Origin: Hippopus hippopus
Taxonomy: Eukaryota; Mollusca; Bivalvia; Cardiida; Cardiidae
Length of the DNA: 64,000 bases
Assembly (NCBI GenBank): GCA_946811185.2
Contig: OX328099.1
Span: 69,320,714 to 69,384,713, forward strand
Direction: 5' to 3'
In this document: positions 34,067-45,500 of the stretch, in pieces
How the letters are laid out: the number at the start of each line of letters is the position of its first letter
How positions within the stretch are numbered: position 1 is the first letter of the stretch
The notes under the pieces: generated by a model
The model's input: only the letters and a program-made list of their open reading frames with translations
Told to the model about the DNA's origin: nothing
Database searches by the model: none
Program-made: the position numbers and the translations under genes

Positions 34067-34337
34067 TATGGATTTAACTCTTTACTAGACAGTAACATAT
34101 TAGCATTGTCCAAATTGAAAGATTTCTCAGAGAACATATTAAGCATGACTCAAATAATGACTTTCTTCTGAAAAAATGTGTTTGTTTAGTAAAGGGTTTG
34201 AACAAACATAAAAAAACAATGTGTGAAAAATGATTCTTTGACCACAATGTTTTCCAAATTGGTCTACATCTAGATAAAGAAACTCCTAACCAGATAAAAA
34301 TTATAGACATGTCCAAGTTAAAAAGTATTTGCAGACA

Positions 34338-34570
34338 AAAAATTATCTGTTTACTAAACAATCCCTGGTTTTCACAACCCTGGGAAAGAAGGCTTTTGAA
34401 AACATTGAGGGAAAAGGAGAAAATGCTGGTGACCAGCATTTTCTCCTTTTCCCACAATGTTTTCTACCCTATCAGAGACCTAAACCCATTTGTACCAATT
34501 CTGAATTCTTTGTCTGTGGATGCTCTCAGTTTTGGAAGGGTCTAAAATTTGTCATTTGGGAAAGGGTTAA
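34338..34570. repeat. Family A MITE, A-end left
   Basis: TTTACTAAACAATCCCTGGT at left and TTTGGGAAAGGG-TTAA at right. Hairpin complete with centre GGTGACC. Confidence 0.78.
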
Positions 34571-35029
34571 ATGTGGCTCATAAGATGATATTTGATGTTT
34601 AAAGGACAAAATACCTTTTGAGGGAATGCCAGTCACAAGCATTTTTTCCTTTTCCCATGATGTTTTCAAAAGCAGAATCATAAGACAAGATCAAAAGGTA
34701 AAAGGATAAGAATGAATACAATGATAATGGTTCAAGTTTTTATTTCATAATAACTTTGATCTATGTTTAATCATTTCCATGTAAAACATATTATACACCA
34801 TGATACAAAAATCAACAAAACATTTTTTTCCTTAACAGTTCAAGGCTTTTGGCAAAACTGCATTAAATAACATTCTGCAGAACAAAGAATTACAACACTT
34901 TTGCTCAAAGCCTCAATATCTTAACAATCACATGGCAGAATGTAGTATCTATAATATTTTTTTTATTTAAAAATTCCTTTTCTTACCCTTAAAGTGCCTT
35001 TCACAACCATAGTTGCCTTTGCAGCCATT

Positions 35030-35090
35030 GAAAATCTAAGATCAGTCTACATAAAAATATTCAGTCTGATCTTAGATCTACAGTCCACTA
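35030..35090. repeat. Family D hairpin
   Basis: ATCTAAGATCAGTCTACATA faces CAGTCTGATCTTAGATCTAC. Confidence 0.5.
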
Positions 35091-35149
35091 TGTTGAGGCA
35101 TTCTGGTCAGAGACAGCCTTTAACCCTTTACCACACAATCCAGAGTATT

Positions 35150-35492
35150 GCTCAAATCTGCGAACAGACTCAGTTTCTGAATAAACTGGAATATGCTATT
35201 TGAGAAATGTTTCAGAAACATTAACAGACTTTAGTAATGTTCTTAAATCCTGAGTTGACACATCGTTTCAGACACAACTCGGCAAATTAAACAGACTAAA
35301 CTCAGTTAACAGATTTAAGTCCATCATTTGCTTTAGTTGAGTCTGAAACGTTATGTTAAGGATTTGCGAACAAAACTAAAGTCTGTTAATGCTATTAAAA
35401 TGCATCTTATTTAACAACCTTCACTGTAGCCGGATTAGAGTCCATTAGCCAATCTGAGCAAAATAAAAGACTTAAGTATTTTCATGAAACCA
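35150..35492. repeat. Older copy of the CTTAAGTC foldback element
   Basis: Contains AACAGACTTTAGTAATGTTC-type and CCATCATTTGCTTTAGTTGA-type segments and ends TTTTCATGAAACCAGGGCCC, the mirror of the start of the next element. Confidence 0.5.
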
Positions 35493-35880
35493 GGGCCCGG
35501 TTTCACGAAAAAACTTAAGTCTCTCATTTTGCTCAAGTCTGCTGACGGACCCCATTTGCGACTTAAGTTGAGTTTGTTACTTGAAACTTATTTTACTAAT
35601 ATTAACAGACTTAAGAAACATTCTCAAATCCTAAGTTGACACAAAATTTCACAATCAACTCAGCAAAATAATGGACTTAAGTCTGTTAAAATAACTCAAG
35701 TCCATTATTTAGCTGAGCTGAGTCTGAAATGTGTCAACTTAGGATTTGAAAATGTTTCTAAAGTCTGATAATGCTAGTGAAATGCGTCTGAAATAACGAG
35801 GTCAACTTAAGTTGGAGAATGGGTCTGTTTGCTGACTTGAGTAAATAAGAGACTTAAGTTTTTTCGTGAAACTGGGTCCA
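35493..35880. repeat. Foldback MITE with GGGCCCGGTTTCACGAAA ends
   Basis: GGGCCCGGTTTCACGAAAAA at left is mirrored by TTTTTTCGTGAAACTGGGTCC at right, with CTTAAGTC motifs repeated inward. About 388 bp, no coding capacity. Confidence 0.72.
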
Positions 35881-36188
35881 GGCCCAGATGTGCATCATAG
35901 TTTGCATTGGTGATAAATAACAAAGATTCCAGGTATATCCTGTACGTCTTCATCTCTTACAAATTTAGCTTCTTAAAATCTAATTTGTATCCCATTTACA
36001 GAAATCAATGAGCCCAAAACAAAAATTTACATCTTAATTTCATATGTTTTTTTTTTCCCTTGTTTTCAGAGTACATGTATCCCCATTTTCAATAAGGCTC
36101 TTCATGATAACAATAAACTTTGGAAGCTTCTCCATAAACAAAATCACTAAATGTGAACTTTGATATGTCAACAAGAATAAGACCCTAT

Positions 36189-36395
36189 TTAACCCTTTAT
36201 CGGATAATAAAAAAAAAAAAAAAAAAATAGCCGAGTCCATATCGGAAGCATTTGCAGACCACAAATAAAGTGTGGCTCAAATGATGTGATATGTCTGTTA
36301 ATGGGTAAAAAATATTGTGGTAAAAGGGGAAAGTGCTGGCAACCAAAGGGTTCTACCTCGGGTCGTAAAAACTCATGTTTGTGTGGAAAGGGTCA
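36189..36395. repeat. Family A MITE with poly(A) interruption
   Basis: TTAA-CCCTTTATCGGATAATAA then an A18 run and the B arm. The right end TGTGTGGAAAGGGTCAA has lost its TTAA and part of the hairpin. Confidence 0.6.
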
Positions 36396-36419
36396 ATGGC
36401 AATAGAAGAACATGCAGTG

Positions 36420-36903
36420 ACATAACCCTTTATCACATGACAAACTTTAAGACATGCCCAAAGTCAGAGAGTTGTATTTGACAATTCCAGTGTTTCCAAA
36501 ATGACTGACATTGTCTTTGGAAGGGTAGAAAACATTGAGGGAAAAAGAGAAAATGCTGGTTACCATTATTTTCTTTTCTCACATAGTTTTTCACAGCCTT
36601 CTTCCTATGGGTCCATGTTTCCTAAATGACAGAATCTGTCTTTGAAAGGGTAGAAAACATTGTGGGAAAAGGAGAAAATGCTGGTTACCAGCATTTTCTC
36701 CTTTTCTTACAGTGTTTTCCAAAGCCTTCTTCCTCAGGGTCCAATGTTTCCCTAATGACAGAATTTATTTTTGACAGGGTAGAAAACATTGTGGGAAAAG
36801 GAGAAAATGCTGGTTACCAGCATTTTCTCCTTTTCTCACAATGTTTTCCAAAGCCTTCTTCCTCAGGGTTGATTAAACATGGGATTGTTTGGTAAAGAGA
36901 TAA
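36420..36903. repeat. Family A MITE with core triplicated
   Basis: Three hairpin cores in a row. GGGTCCATGTTTCC (36609) and GGGTCCAATGTTTCCC (36737) mark a 128-bp unit carrying arm plus complete hairpin. Ends in TTGTTTGGTAAAGAGATAA. Confidence 0.75.
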
Positions 36904-37351
36904 GCCCTTCTGCCGCAGAGCCAGTAGATCTAAAAACTTCTCTTCAAAAGTTACTCCTGTATTTCACTAACACAAGTTACTGGTAAGTTTAGAAATGGCT
37001 TGTGAAAAAATGGCTTTACTTTCTATCAGATGACAAAATTTTAGACTTTGGTCAACTTGTAAGCCATTGCAGAGTGCAACTGCAGCTCAAATGGTTCAAT
37101 TTGTCTTTGAAAGGGTAGAAAACAATGTGTGAGAAGTTGAAACCTTCTTCCAATATCATCATCAACATGAATACCAAAATTCAGTAGATTATGTTAGCAT
37201 GAAATTTGTGACCTTAAAATAAATATCCTCAGTACAGAAAGACAGAACAGCAATCAAATTCAGTAAGATATTTCTTTAGCTGAACCATATTGTACTAACT
37301 ATTAAACACAGCGCAAAAGATGGAAGCTGTCTTTAAAAGGGTACAAAAGAT

Positions 37352-37627
37352 TGTGGACAAGGGAAATGCTTGACTGCAAGTGCTTGATTTTCAGTGAAAA
37401 GTAAAAAAAAAGGGGCATAACTGTGTCAAAAATATTTTGATGGTTACCTGCCCCTATTTTATGAGTTTCTCTTTTGACAGTTATCAACTTGTCCAGGTTT
37501 GAAGCACTGTAAATATCTTCAGTAATAAGAGAGATATTATAAACTGGCAAAGTTTTTGCACAACGACGCAGATGATGCCAGGGCTATGACAATAACTTGT
37601 AGTTTCCTTCAAAAACAGCCAAGCTAC
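37352..37627 (+). repeat. ACAAGAGC...-type interspersed repeat
   Basis: TGCAAGTGCTTGATTTTCAG, GGGGCATAACTGTGTCAAAA and CAGGGCTATGACAATAACTT match the copies at 43940 and 57794. The 5' terminus is lost; ends AGCCAAGCTACAAA. Confidence 0.6.
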
Positions 37628-37639
37628 AAATGCTGGTTA

Positions 37640-38360
37640 CCAGCATCCTCTTTCCACTGTTTTCAAAAGCAGACTTCCTAAGAGTCCTTAAAGGTGGGTA
37701 TTTAGATTTTTCACATCTCACCAAATTAAAAAAAATATATATCACTGAAATTTATATGAAAAAGCAATACAAATCATCAATAATTAAGAATCATAAAATT
37801 ACAAAAAAAAATGTTTTTGATGGTGTTCCCTTAAAAGGCTACGTAGCCTCTTAAGGTATTTTTAGATTTCGCGCCAGAAATCAAAAAAACATTGTGGGAA
37901 TGTCAAGTGACTGGCACGTGACTAATGACGCTTAAATTCCATAACATAACAAACATGTAATCATTTTCCATAATATCTTCTTCGGACACTATATTTGAAG
38001 CTTCGTCTGTGTATTTCCGGTATGTAAATGAGCGAGTTGCTCATGTAAAAATAGACCGTGTTTCCCGTTGGTGTCGACCTGAGCCGTAGTAAATCTCTAA
38101 TTTCTCTTGTTGTCGGGTGGTTTTCGACTACTGGGGTTTTATGAATGAAAATTAAAAGGCTTTGGGAGTATAAGGATGACTTTTTTGCATATTTGTAAAA
38201 TTTTCGTCCCAAAATCTAAAGGGCCACCTTTAAAACAAAGAACTGTTAACGCTTAAAACTGATAGGTGTGGAGCACTGAGTCCATCCAAACTTCACATGC
38301 GTGATACAGCCACCATGCATTGGTTACAATTATATTGCAGTAGAAAATTGTCTCCCTGAG
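37640..38360. other. Downstream flank of USP24, no supported gene
   Basis: Contains a short palindrome, CCTTAAAAGGCTACGTAGCC, near 37829. The 83-residue minus frame at 37961..38212 is not recognised and has no coding support. I see no clear AATAAA for USP24 here. Confidence 0.45.
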
Positions 38361-38365
38361 GTCCT

Positions 38366-38551
38366 TTATCCACTATTTTCTTCACTTTTCTGTCCTTTCT
38401 CCTCTTCTATACTTGACATGGGAGCATCAGAATGGTTCTCATCACCGTTATCTTCTGTCTCTGTTCCCATAGTAACACTGTTTCCATTTGTGTCCATTTC
38501 AGAGTAGTTTTCAAGCTCTGTAAGTAATGCTGTAGCTTCAGCCAATGTGTC
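38366..38551 (-). CDS. USP24: USP24 last exon (C-terminal tail and stop)
   Basis: Residues 788-848, starting [20 protein letters not shown], then a Glu/Asp/Ser/Asn-rich tail and TAA. The acceptor is CTTTTTCAG. Length and acidity resemble the USP24 tail, though its final residues are not conserved. Confidence 0.93.
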   Translation of the reverse strand, partial: DTLAEATALLTELENYSEMDTNGNSVTMGTETEDNGDENHSDAPMSSIEEEKGQKSEENSG

Positions 38552-39498
38552 CTGAAAAAGGAGAAAAACAACATCTCTAAATGACACAAATTTACCGTCT
38601 ACCAAATGATCACATTTCTTTTTTCAACCTTGAATAAACCCAACAAGCATTTTCAGTGTAGAAGTAAGACCCAAGATATACCAATTTCATGGCTGCTTTT
38701 ATCTTCAGTGTCACAGCTAAGCAGACAGTCTAAAATCAAAGATCAGACTGCATGTTTTGTGTAGTCTGATCTTGATCTACACGGGCCCAAAAAGCAAAAG
38801 TAGTTGTGAAAGGTGCTTTAACTCTTTACCACACCACAAAAATTTAGACTTGTCCGAATTGAAAGCGTTTGCAGACAACAATTTAGATGTGGCTCGAACG
38901 GTGGAATTTGTCGTTTAAAGGGTAGAAAAAATTTTGGGAAAAGGAGAAAATGCTGGTTACCAGCATTTTCTCCTTTTCCCAAAATGTTTTCAAAAGCCTT
39001 CTTCCACAGGGTAGCTAAAACTTGTGATTGTGTGGTAAAGGGTTTGGGGTTAAACAAAATGGAAGCATACAACTGTAAAAACATCTTATAAATTTGGGTA
39101 ATCAATGTAAATCCACTTTTGATACACAAATACAACTTAAAACTGTGACTAGAAGAGAAATTACTTATTTCATGCTTTCCGGAAGTTTATCGAGAAATAA
39201 CGGTAGAATATTTTTTTATGTTTCATGGTTACGACCAGTAAAATACCTATTTTATTTTCTAGCTATTCATTTGAAGGTGGAAACTGTAGTTCCCGCGCAC
39301 TAGTTACCTTGGTAAAATGTGCATGCCACTCAACCAGATGGAAATATGACGTAATTTACCAACCAGATAGAAATATGACGTAATTTATCAAACATTTCTT
39401 GCACTTTATGTAGTATTGTAATGTGGTGTTATGCAGAGGGGGTATGCCACAGGGAAATACCGAAAAGAGCTGTACTGGATTTTGATGAAAGCCCATCC

Positions 39499-39540
<42 letters not shown>

Positions 39541-42500
39541 TTAGAAGCATGAAATAAATAGAATATTTGGGTTTTTTCGGTGAAAGATCGAAATTTATTT
39601 CATTTAGTGAACATCATCGGTAATATTTTCATGAGAGGCTGCACCCCTGAAAATATTACCGATGATGTTCACTCAATTAACTAGATTTCGATCTTTCACC
39701 GAAAAAAAGAAATATACTCTATTTCTTGTTCATGGTTATCAAAATTTGGAACTGCTTGGTAAACACTTAAAAGCGTAGCTATTAAGTACATGAGATGTTG
39801 ACAATACATGTTTATCAAATAGCATTGCTAATAGCAATACAAATAACACAAACCTGAGCACTAACAGTTCTTTGAAAGGATTTTCTGTTCGAATCTTCGT
39901 TTGAGACTGTAGTGGTGGATGGATTACTCCAGTGAGTGTACTCTGTCATCTGCCATAAAAAATTCAAAGCACAGAAATAAACAGCCTACTTGAGCCTTCT
40001 TTAACCTTTTCCCAAACAAACCTTTTTCTTTGCAACTACCCACATCATTGTGCAAATAATGGTTTAAGTTTCCAGGAACCAATCTTTGAGAGTGATTAAT
40101 ATAAGGTGAAAGACTTTGCTCCAAGTTTGATGTAAAATGAATAAGTTTAAACTTAGCTATGAATGAATATGAAACTCTTACTCGTACAGTAATTTATCAC
40201 ATAACCTCCCTTGTTTTCAGTGTAATATACCCATCATGAATTTTCTTATCTTATACACCTTTGATGTCACATTTGAGTGACATTATTTTTTAAATCATTT
40301 TCTATGTATTTCATAGAAATGAATGGGTTGTATGAATATTACTGCATATGCATCTATAGATGGTTTTGTATCTTAGGCCTGATCTATAATTTGTGAAATA
40401 TTATGTGATGAAAAGAACCTGACGTTCGTTAGCGTTTGAGATAAAATGTTTGAAAAGAAGAAAACGCTTTTTGATCTTCAAAGAACTTGCTCCTTTTCCC
40501 AACGTGTTATTGAAAATCTAACTTCCCCTTACCACACAATCCCAAGTCTTAATGATCCTGAAGAAGACTATTGAAAACATTATGAGAAAAGGAGACAATG
40601 CTGGTAACCAGCATTTTCTCCTTTTTCCACAACTGTTTCTGCACTATCAAAGCCAGAAATCATTATCTGAGTTACATTCAATTTGTCATCTACACATGAT
40701 TTCAATTTGGAAGACTACTAAATTTTATTATTTGGTTAAGAGTTAAATATTCATAAACTGGTCCCTACCTTTCTTTTCAACCACATAACTGCCCACTGCC
40801 ACTTGGACTTGGTTTGCTGAAGGTAATCTTTGACTAGCGGACACTTGTTTGCCAGATTGACCAAAAATTTGATACACCAGTAGGATCGCCGACTGTCCTG
40901 TACGTGATTTAGACGTACAACAGCTGTTGAAAGAGAAAAAGAGAAAACAGGCCTTAAAATACTGGTATAGAGTTTTCTGTTATATCAATCACTCAATACT
41001 GTATAAATAGCGAGTCTTGGTAGCTCAACTGGCATCAGTGTTAGAAATAGATAGTGACAACAATCAAGTCTAGAGAGAATAGGTTAAAAATATGGATTTC
41101 ATCATTTCAACATGAAATGCAAAATTTCAACTTGCAGTTAGTTACTTTTCCCTTACTACTTTATTCAATATCCTCCCTTTACACAATAGTCTAGCATCTC
41201 CATACTATGAACACACACTGTTTCTCATGAATCAAAATGCATATGAGCCATGCTCTGTGAAAAGGGGGTTTAATGCATCCCCAAAAAGTATCAGCCAAGG
41301 TCAGCCTGTGCAGTCCGCACAGGCTGACCTGGCCGGGTCTTGACTTTTTGCTCCTTGTAAATTTTCTTCTTGTCAAAGGACCAGTCTACCTTATGATTTA
41401 GTCTGTTGTAAAGACAAAATGAATTTTATGGATCTATAATTATACGATGACTTGCTTAATACGTTGCATCATTGTGATGCATTAATCCCCTTTTGTAAGA
41501 GTGCCACTCATATGTTGACTTGACCCTTAACAGCACAATGTAGGGTTTTAACGGCCCTGAGAAAGAAGCCTTTTGAAAACATTGAGTGAAAAAGGAGAAA
41601 ATGCTGGCATCCAGCATTTTCTCCTTTTCCCACAATGTTTTCTACCCTATCAAAGAAAGATTGCACCATTTGAGCAATAATGAAATTGTTGTCTGCAAAT
41701 GCTTTCAATTTGGACAAGGCTAAAATTTTGTCATCTGGGTTAATCACATTAACAAGAATAAGTCAAATGACCTACCAACTGCAACTATTTCATAAAAAAA
41801 GCTCTTCTTGCTTTTTGTCATTAAAGCTGAAAAGGGATGACCTTATCATCATTGAGCTGATGAACTGGTGAAGAACTTCTCTATTTGATAAAACAGACAG
41901 CTTTATGTAGAGAACTGTAATGAAATCTCTGGGAAAGCGTTACCTTACCTAGCATTCCTTCAAACTGAGTTCCAGAGTCATCAACATGACCATCTATAAT
42001 CAGCTGTAAGTGCTTCAACTGTAGATCATCCTCTAGTAACTATAAATAGACAAAAGCGAAAAAGAGATAGAGTTTGAAAATCTTTTTTTCTTTTATGTTT
42101 TTTCAAAGGTTTATTGAAATCTAACCAAACAATGAAATTTTGGAAAGAAGCAAACTGACAGCATTTGCAGAGGAGACAAATTAACCCTTTACCAGGTGAC
42201 AAAATTTTAGCCTTGTCCAAATTGAAAGCAATTGCAGACGACAATTTCAGTGTGGCTTAAATGGTGCAATTTTTCTTAGATAGGGTAGAAAACATTGTGG
42301 GAAAAGGAGAAAATGCTGGTTACCAGCATTTTCTTCTTTTCCCACAATGTTTTCAAAAGGCTACGTTCCTAGGGTCGTTTAAAGTTGGTATTGTGCGGTA
42401 AAGGGTTAAATGTTGCTAAATTGATGATTTCTGTCTCTGATAGGGTAGAAAACATTGTGGGCAATGTTACCAGCATTTTCTCCTTTTCCCACAATGTTTT

Positions 42501-45500
42501 CTAAAGCATTCTCTTTCAGGGTCATTAGGTCACGATTGTGTGGTAAAAGGTTAAAATTAAGGTCAAGGTCACTATTACTTCATATCAAAGGTACAGATAA
42601 GAGAACAATTTTTAGGAACTATTTGAAACAATCTGAATACATACCCACAACATAAGTTTAAGTGGCGCAAAAAAGTAATACCACAAGTCAAATCCTAAAG
42701 TATTTCTCTTAACCATAATGCAAATTCATAGCATGTGACCATCCACTATGCAGTAAAATGAAGCCATAATCTGTGTATAAATATCTATCACAAAGCAAAG
42801 TACCAGAACTACAATCTTAGCTGAGCCCCGGTAGCTCAGTCGGTAGCGTGCAGGACTTGAGAACAGGGGGTCGTGGGTTCGATCCCTGGCTCGGCCAATT
42901 TCCTTCCGAGGATTGATGATAGGTCATTGCGACAAAATTCCTTCTCTCCCACTGCTAACCATTGTTTCCACGATGGTTATGTGGGAAAGCAGCCAGTGAG
43001 TTGGAAAGAAAATTGTCCAGAGTGCTGGTAAAACAGACTCCAGGAAAGCATGGATAGGTGCACTGCCCGCAGCAATATCACTGAAATAATATTGAAAACA
43101 GTGTTAAACACCATACAATTAATCAAAAAACTAAAATCTTAGATCATAGAAATGAGACTTTATCACAAATCCCTCAATTTTTTCTATTTAAGAATACTCA
43201 CAAGAATATCTGTAAGTATATTAAAGATAGGTTTCAACTCATTTGAAGGGGCATTCATATACTGCATCTGAAAGAGAAACAACAGTAGTCAAAATATCAG
43301 GAATCATATTTGAGCCATGCTCTGTGAAAAGGGGCCTTAATGCATCTGCACAAAGTATTGATGCATGTCTGCCTGCGCAATCAACCAAGGCTGACATGAG
43401 TTGAAACTTTCTGCTATTTGTAAATTTTCTGTATGGCAAAGGACCATTCTAGCTCCAGATCCAGTTGGTTGTAAAACTAGATGCATTTTATGGATCCATA
43501 ATTATATGATGACTTGTTTGGTAAAAGGCATCATGGAGACGCTTTAAACCCCTTTTTGCCAGAGCATGGCTCATTCGTTACCAGCATTTTCTCCTTTTCC
43601 CACAATGTTTTCAAAAAACCTTCTTCCTCAGAAGACTCAAAAGACTCAGAATTGTATGGCCAAAGGTTAATGTTCTGACACACACATAGTTTTTATTGGA
43701 GTTTAATGCCATTTTAACAGCTTAAGTCATATCATGGCAGTCAGTGCATTTACACATGTGTTTCCTGGCTTTCTCACACCAGTACTAACACAACTTTTTT
43801 TCCAAGCCATTGGCTGCTCTTCTCACATGCAGAAGAGGTGACAGACGAAAAATCGCCATAATGGAAGTTTGCGCACCCACCAGGTCACAAGTCAGATGTA
43901 CTAACTACTGAGCTACGCGGCCAGGCAACACACACATTTACAAGAGCATCACAAGCAGGTGCCAACGCTCATCTGCAGTTGCTTGATTTTCAGTAAAAAT
44001 TCTAAGTTGAAACAGGGGCATAACTATGTCAAAAACACTTTGATGGTTACCTGCCCTTGTTGTATGGGTTCCCCTTTTGATAGTTTACAACTTGTTAAAG
44101 TCTTAAGTAACTATTGTCAGTAAAAGCAGAGTCAAAGCTTTTGCATAAAGACACAGACACAGATGACAGTGCTACTACAATACCTCAACGTTTTCTTCGA
44201 AAAAAGCCAAGCTACAAATTACATACTTTTAATGCAAGAAAATTTCAAACATAAGTGAAAAGACAACATGGGTACTTACCATTAGTTGCTTTAACAAAGT
44301 GGTTCTAAATGTCTCATTGCAGAAACTACAACATAACAACATATCACACACTGATGGGAGTGGAGAACTAACTTCCCTTAAAGCATGTACAACCTGAAAA
44401 TTATACATAAAAGGCAAGTTACATAAAAAAAAATTTATAAGAAGACTATGGGAGTCTAGAATCTTCCGGTTGTTTTTGATGCTCATTGCAAACTATATAC
44501 AAGGTAACATTTTAGATTCTTTAATATTGAAAGTAGGATTTAAATTCATGCAAACACAGTTTAGTGAAAGGGTAGTCCTGGTTAAATGACCATTCAAAGA
44601 CATACAATCAATACATGGAAAAATTTAGTGAACACAAACTGAGTTAACTCATCACCCATTGGAAACATATGTGCAACAAGATTTGAAAACATCGCTGTAC
44701 AGCAGGGATATTCAAGGTAAACTAATTACTACTTTAATACACCAAGCATTTTCTATCTTCAGCAGTGTTTCAACAAATATCTACTGAATAAAATGCCTGT
44801 TTCATTTATTTGGTTACTTTGAGGATTATTTAGGTAATACAAACCTCTCGTAAATATCTCGTCGACTCACTACCAAAGACATATTCCTTCATGTCATGTG
44901 ACATCTTCAGATATGTCTTCGGGGAGACTTTTGAAGGCTTCAGGTCTTTAGAAGGATCTGCCTCTACAATATATAAGACTTTCAGGTTTTTCTTCAGTCG
45001 ATTAACTCATTACAAAATGACAAAATTTTGGACTCTACCAAATTGAAAGCATTTGCAGACAACAAATAAATGGAGTCAAAATTAAGATTTCTGTCTTTGA
45101 TAGGGTAGAAAGCACTAAGGGGAAAAGGAGAAAATGCGCCATGCTCTGTCCAAAAGAGGTTTAATGCATCCCTGTGATGCATTATACCGAGCAAGTCATC
45201 ATGTAACTATGGATCAATAACATTATTTCACAATAGTTAGTGCACCTATCAAAATATTGCTGTTGGTTTGAACAGCACAATGTGTAACACTTTTTAGAGG
45301 GATATAGGGTGAGAGGGTTGGGGTGGGGATGAATTGGAATAAGAGAGAGATAGGAAGAGAGAGAGTGAGAGAGAGGGGGTAGAGGGGAGAGATAGAGGGG
45401 GACAGAGAGGAGGAGAAGAGAGAGAGTGTGAGAGAGGGGGGTAACGGGGGAGGGGGAGAGAGAGGGGGGAAAGAGAGTGAGATGGGGGAAGAAAGTGAGA

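Noticed and set aside
37961..38212. 83-residue basic minus-strand frame downstream of USP24
   Set aside because: No family recognised, no splice or polyadenylation context, probable chance frame in repeat-derived DNA.
42821..42897. tRNA gene with good box A and box B
   Set aside because: It continues into the SINE body and tail shared with other copies, and arm pairing is poor, so it is a SINE head.
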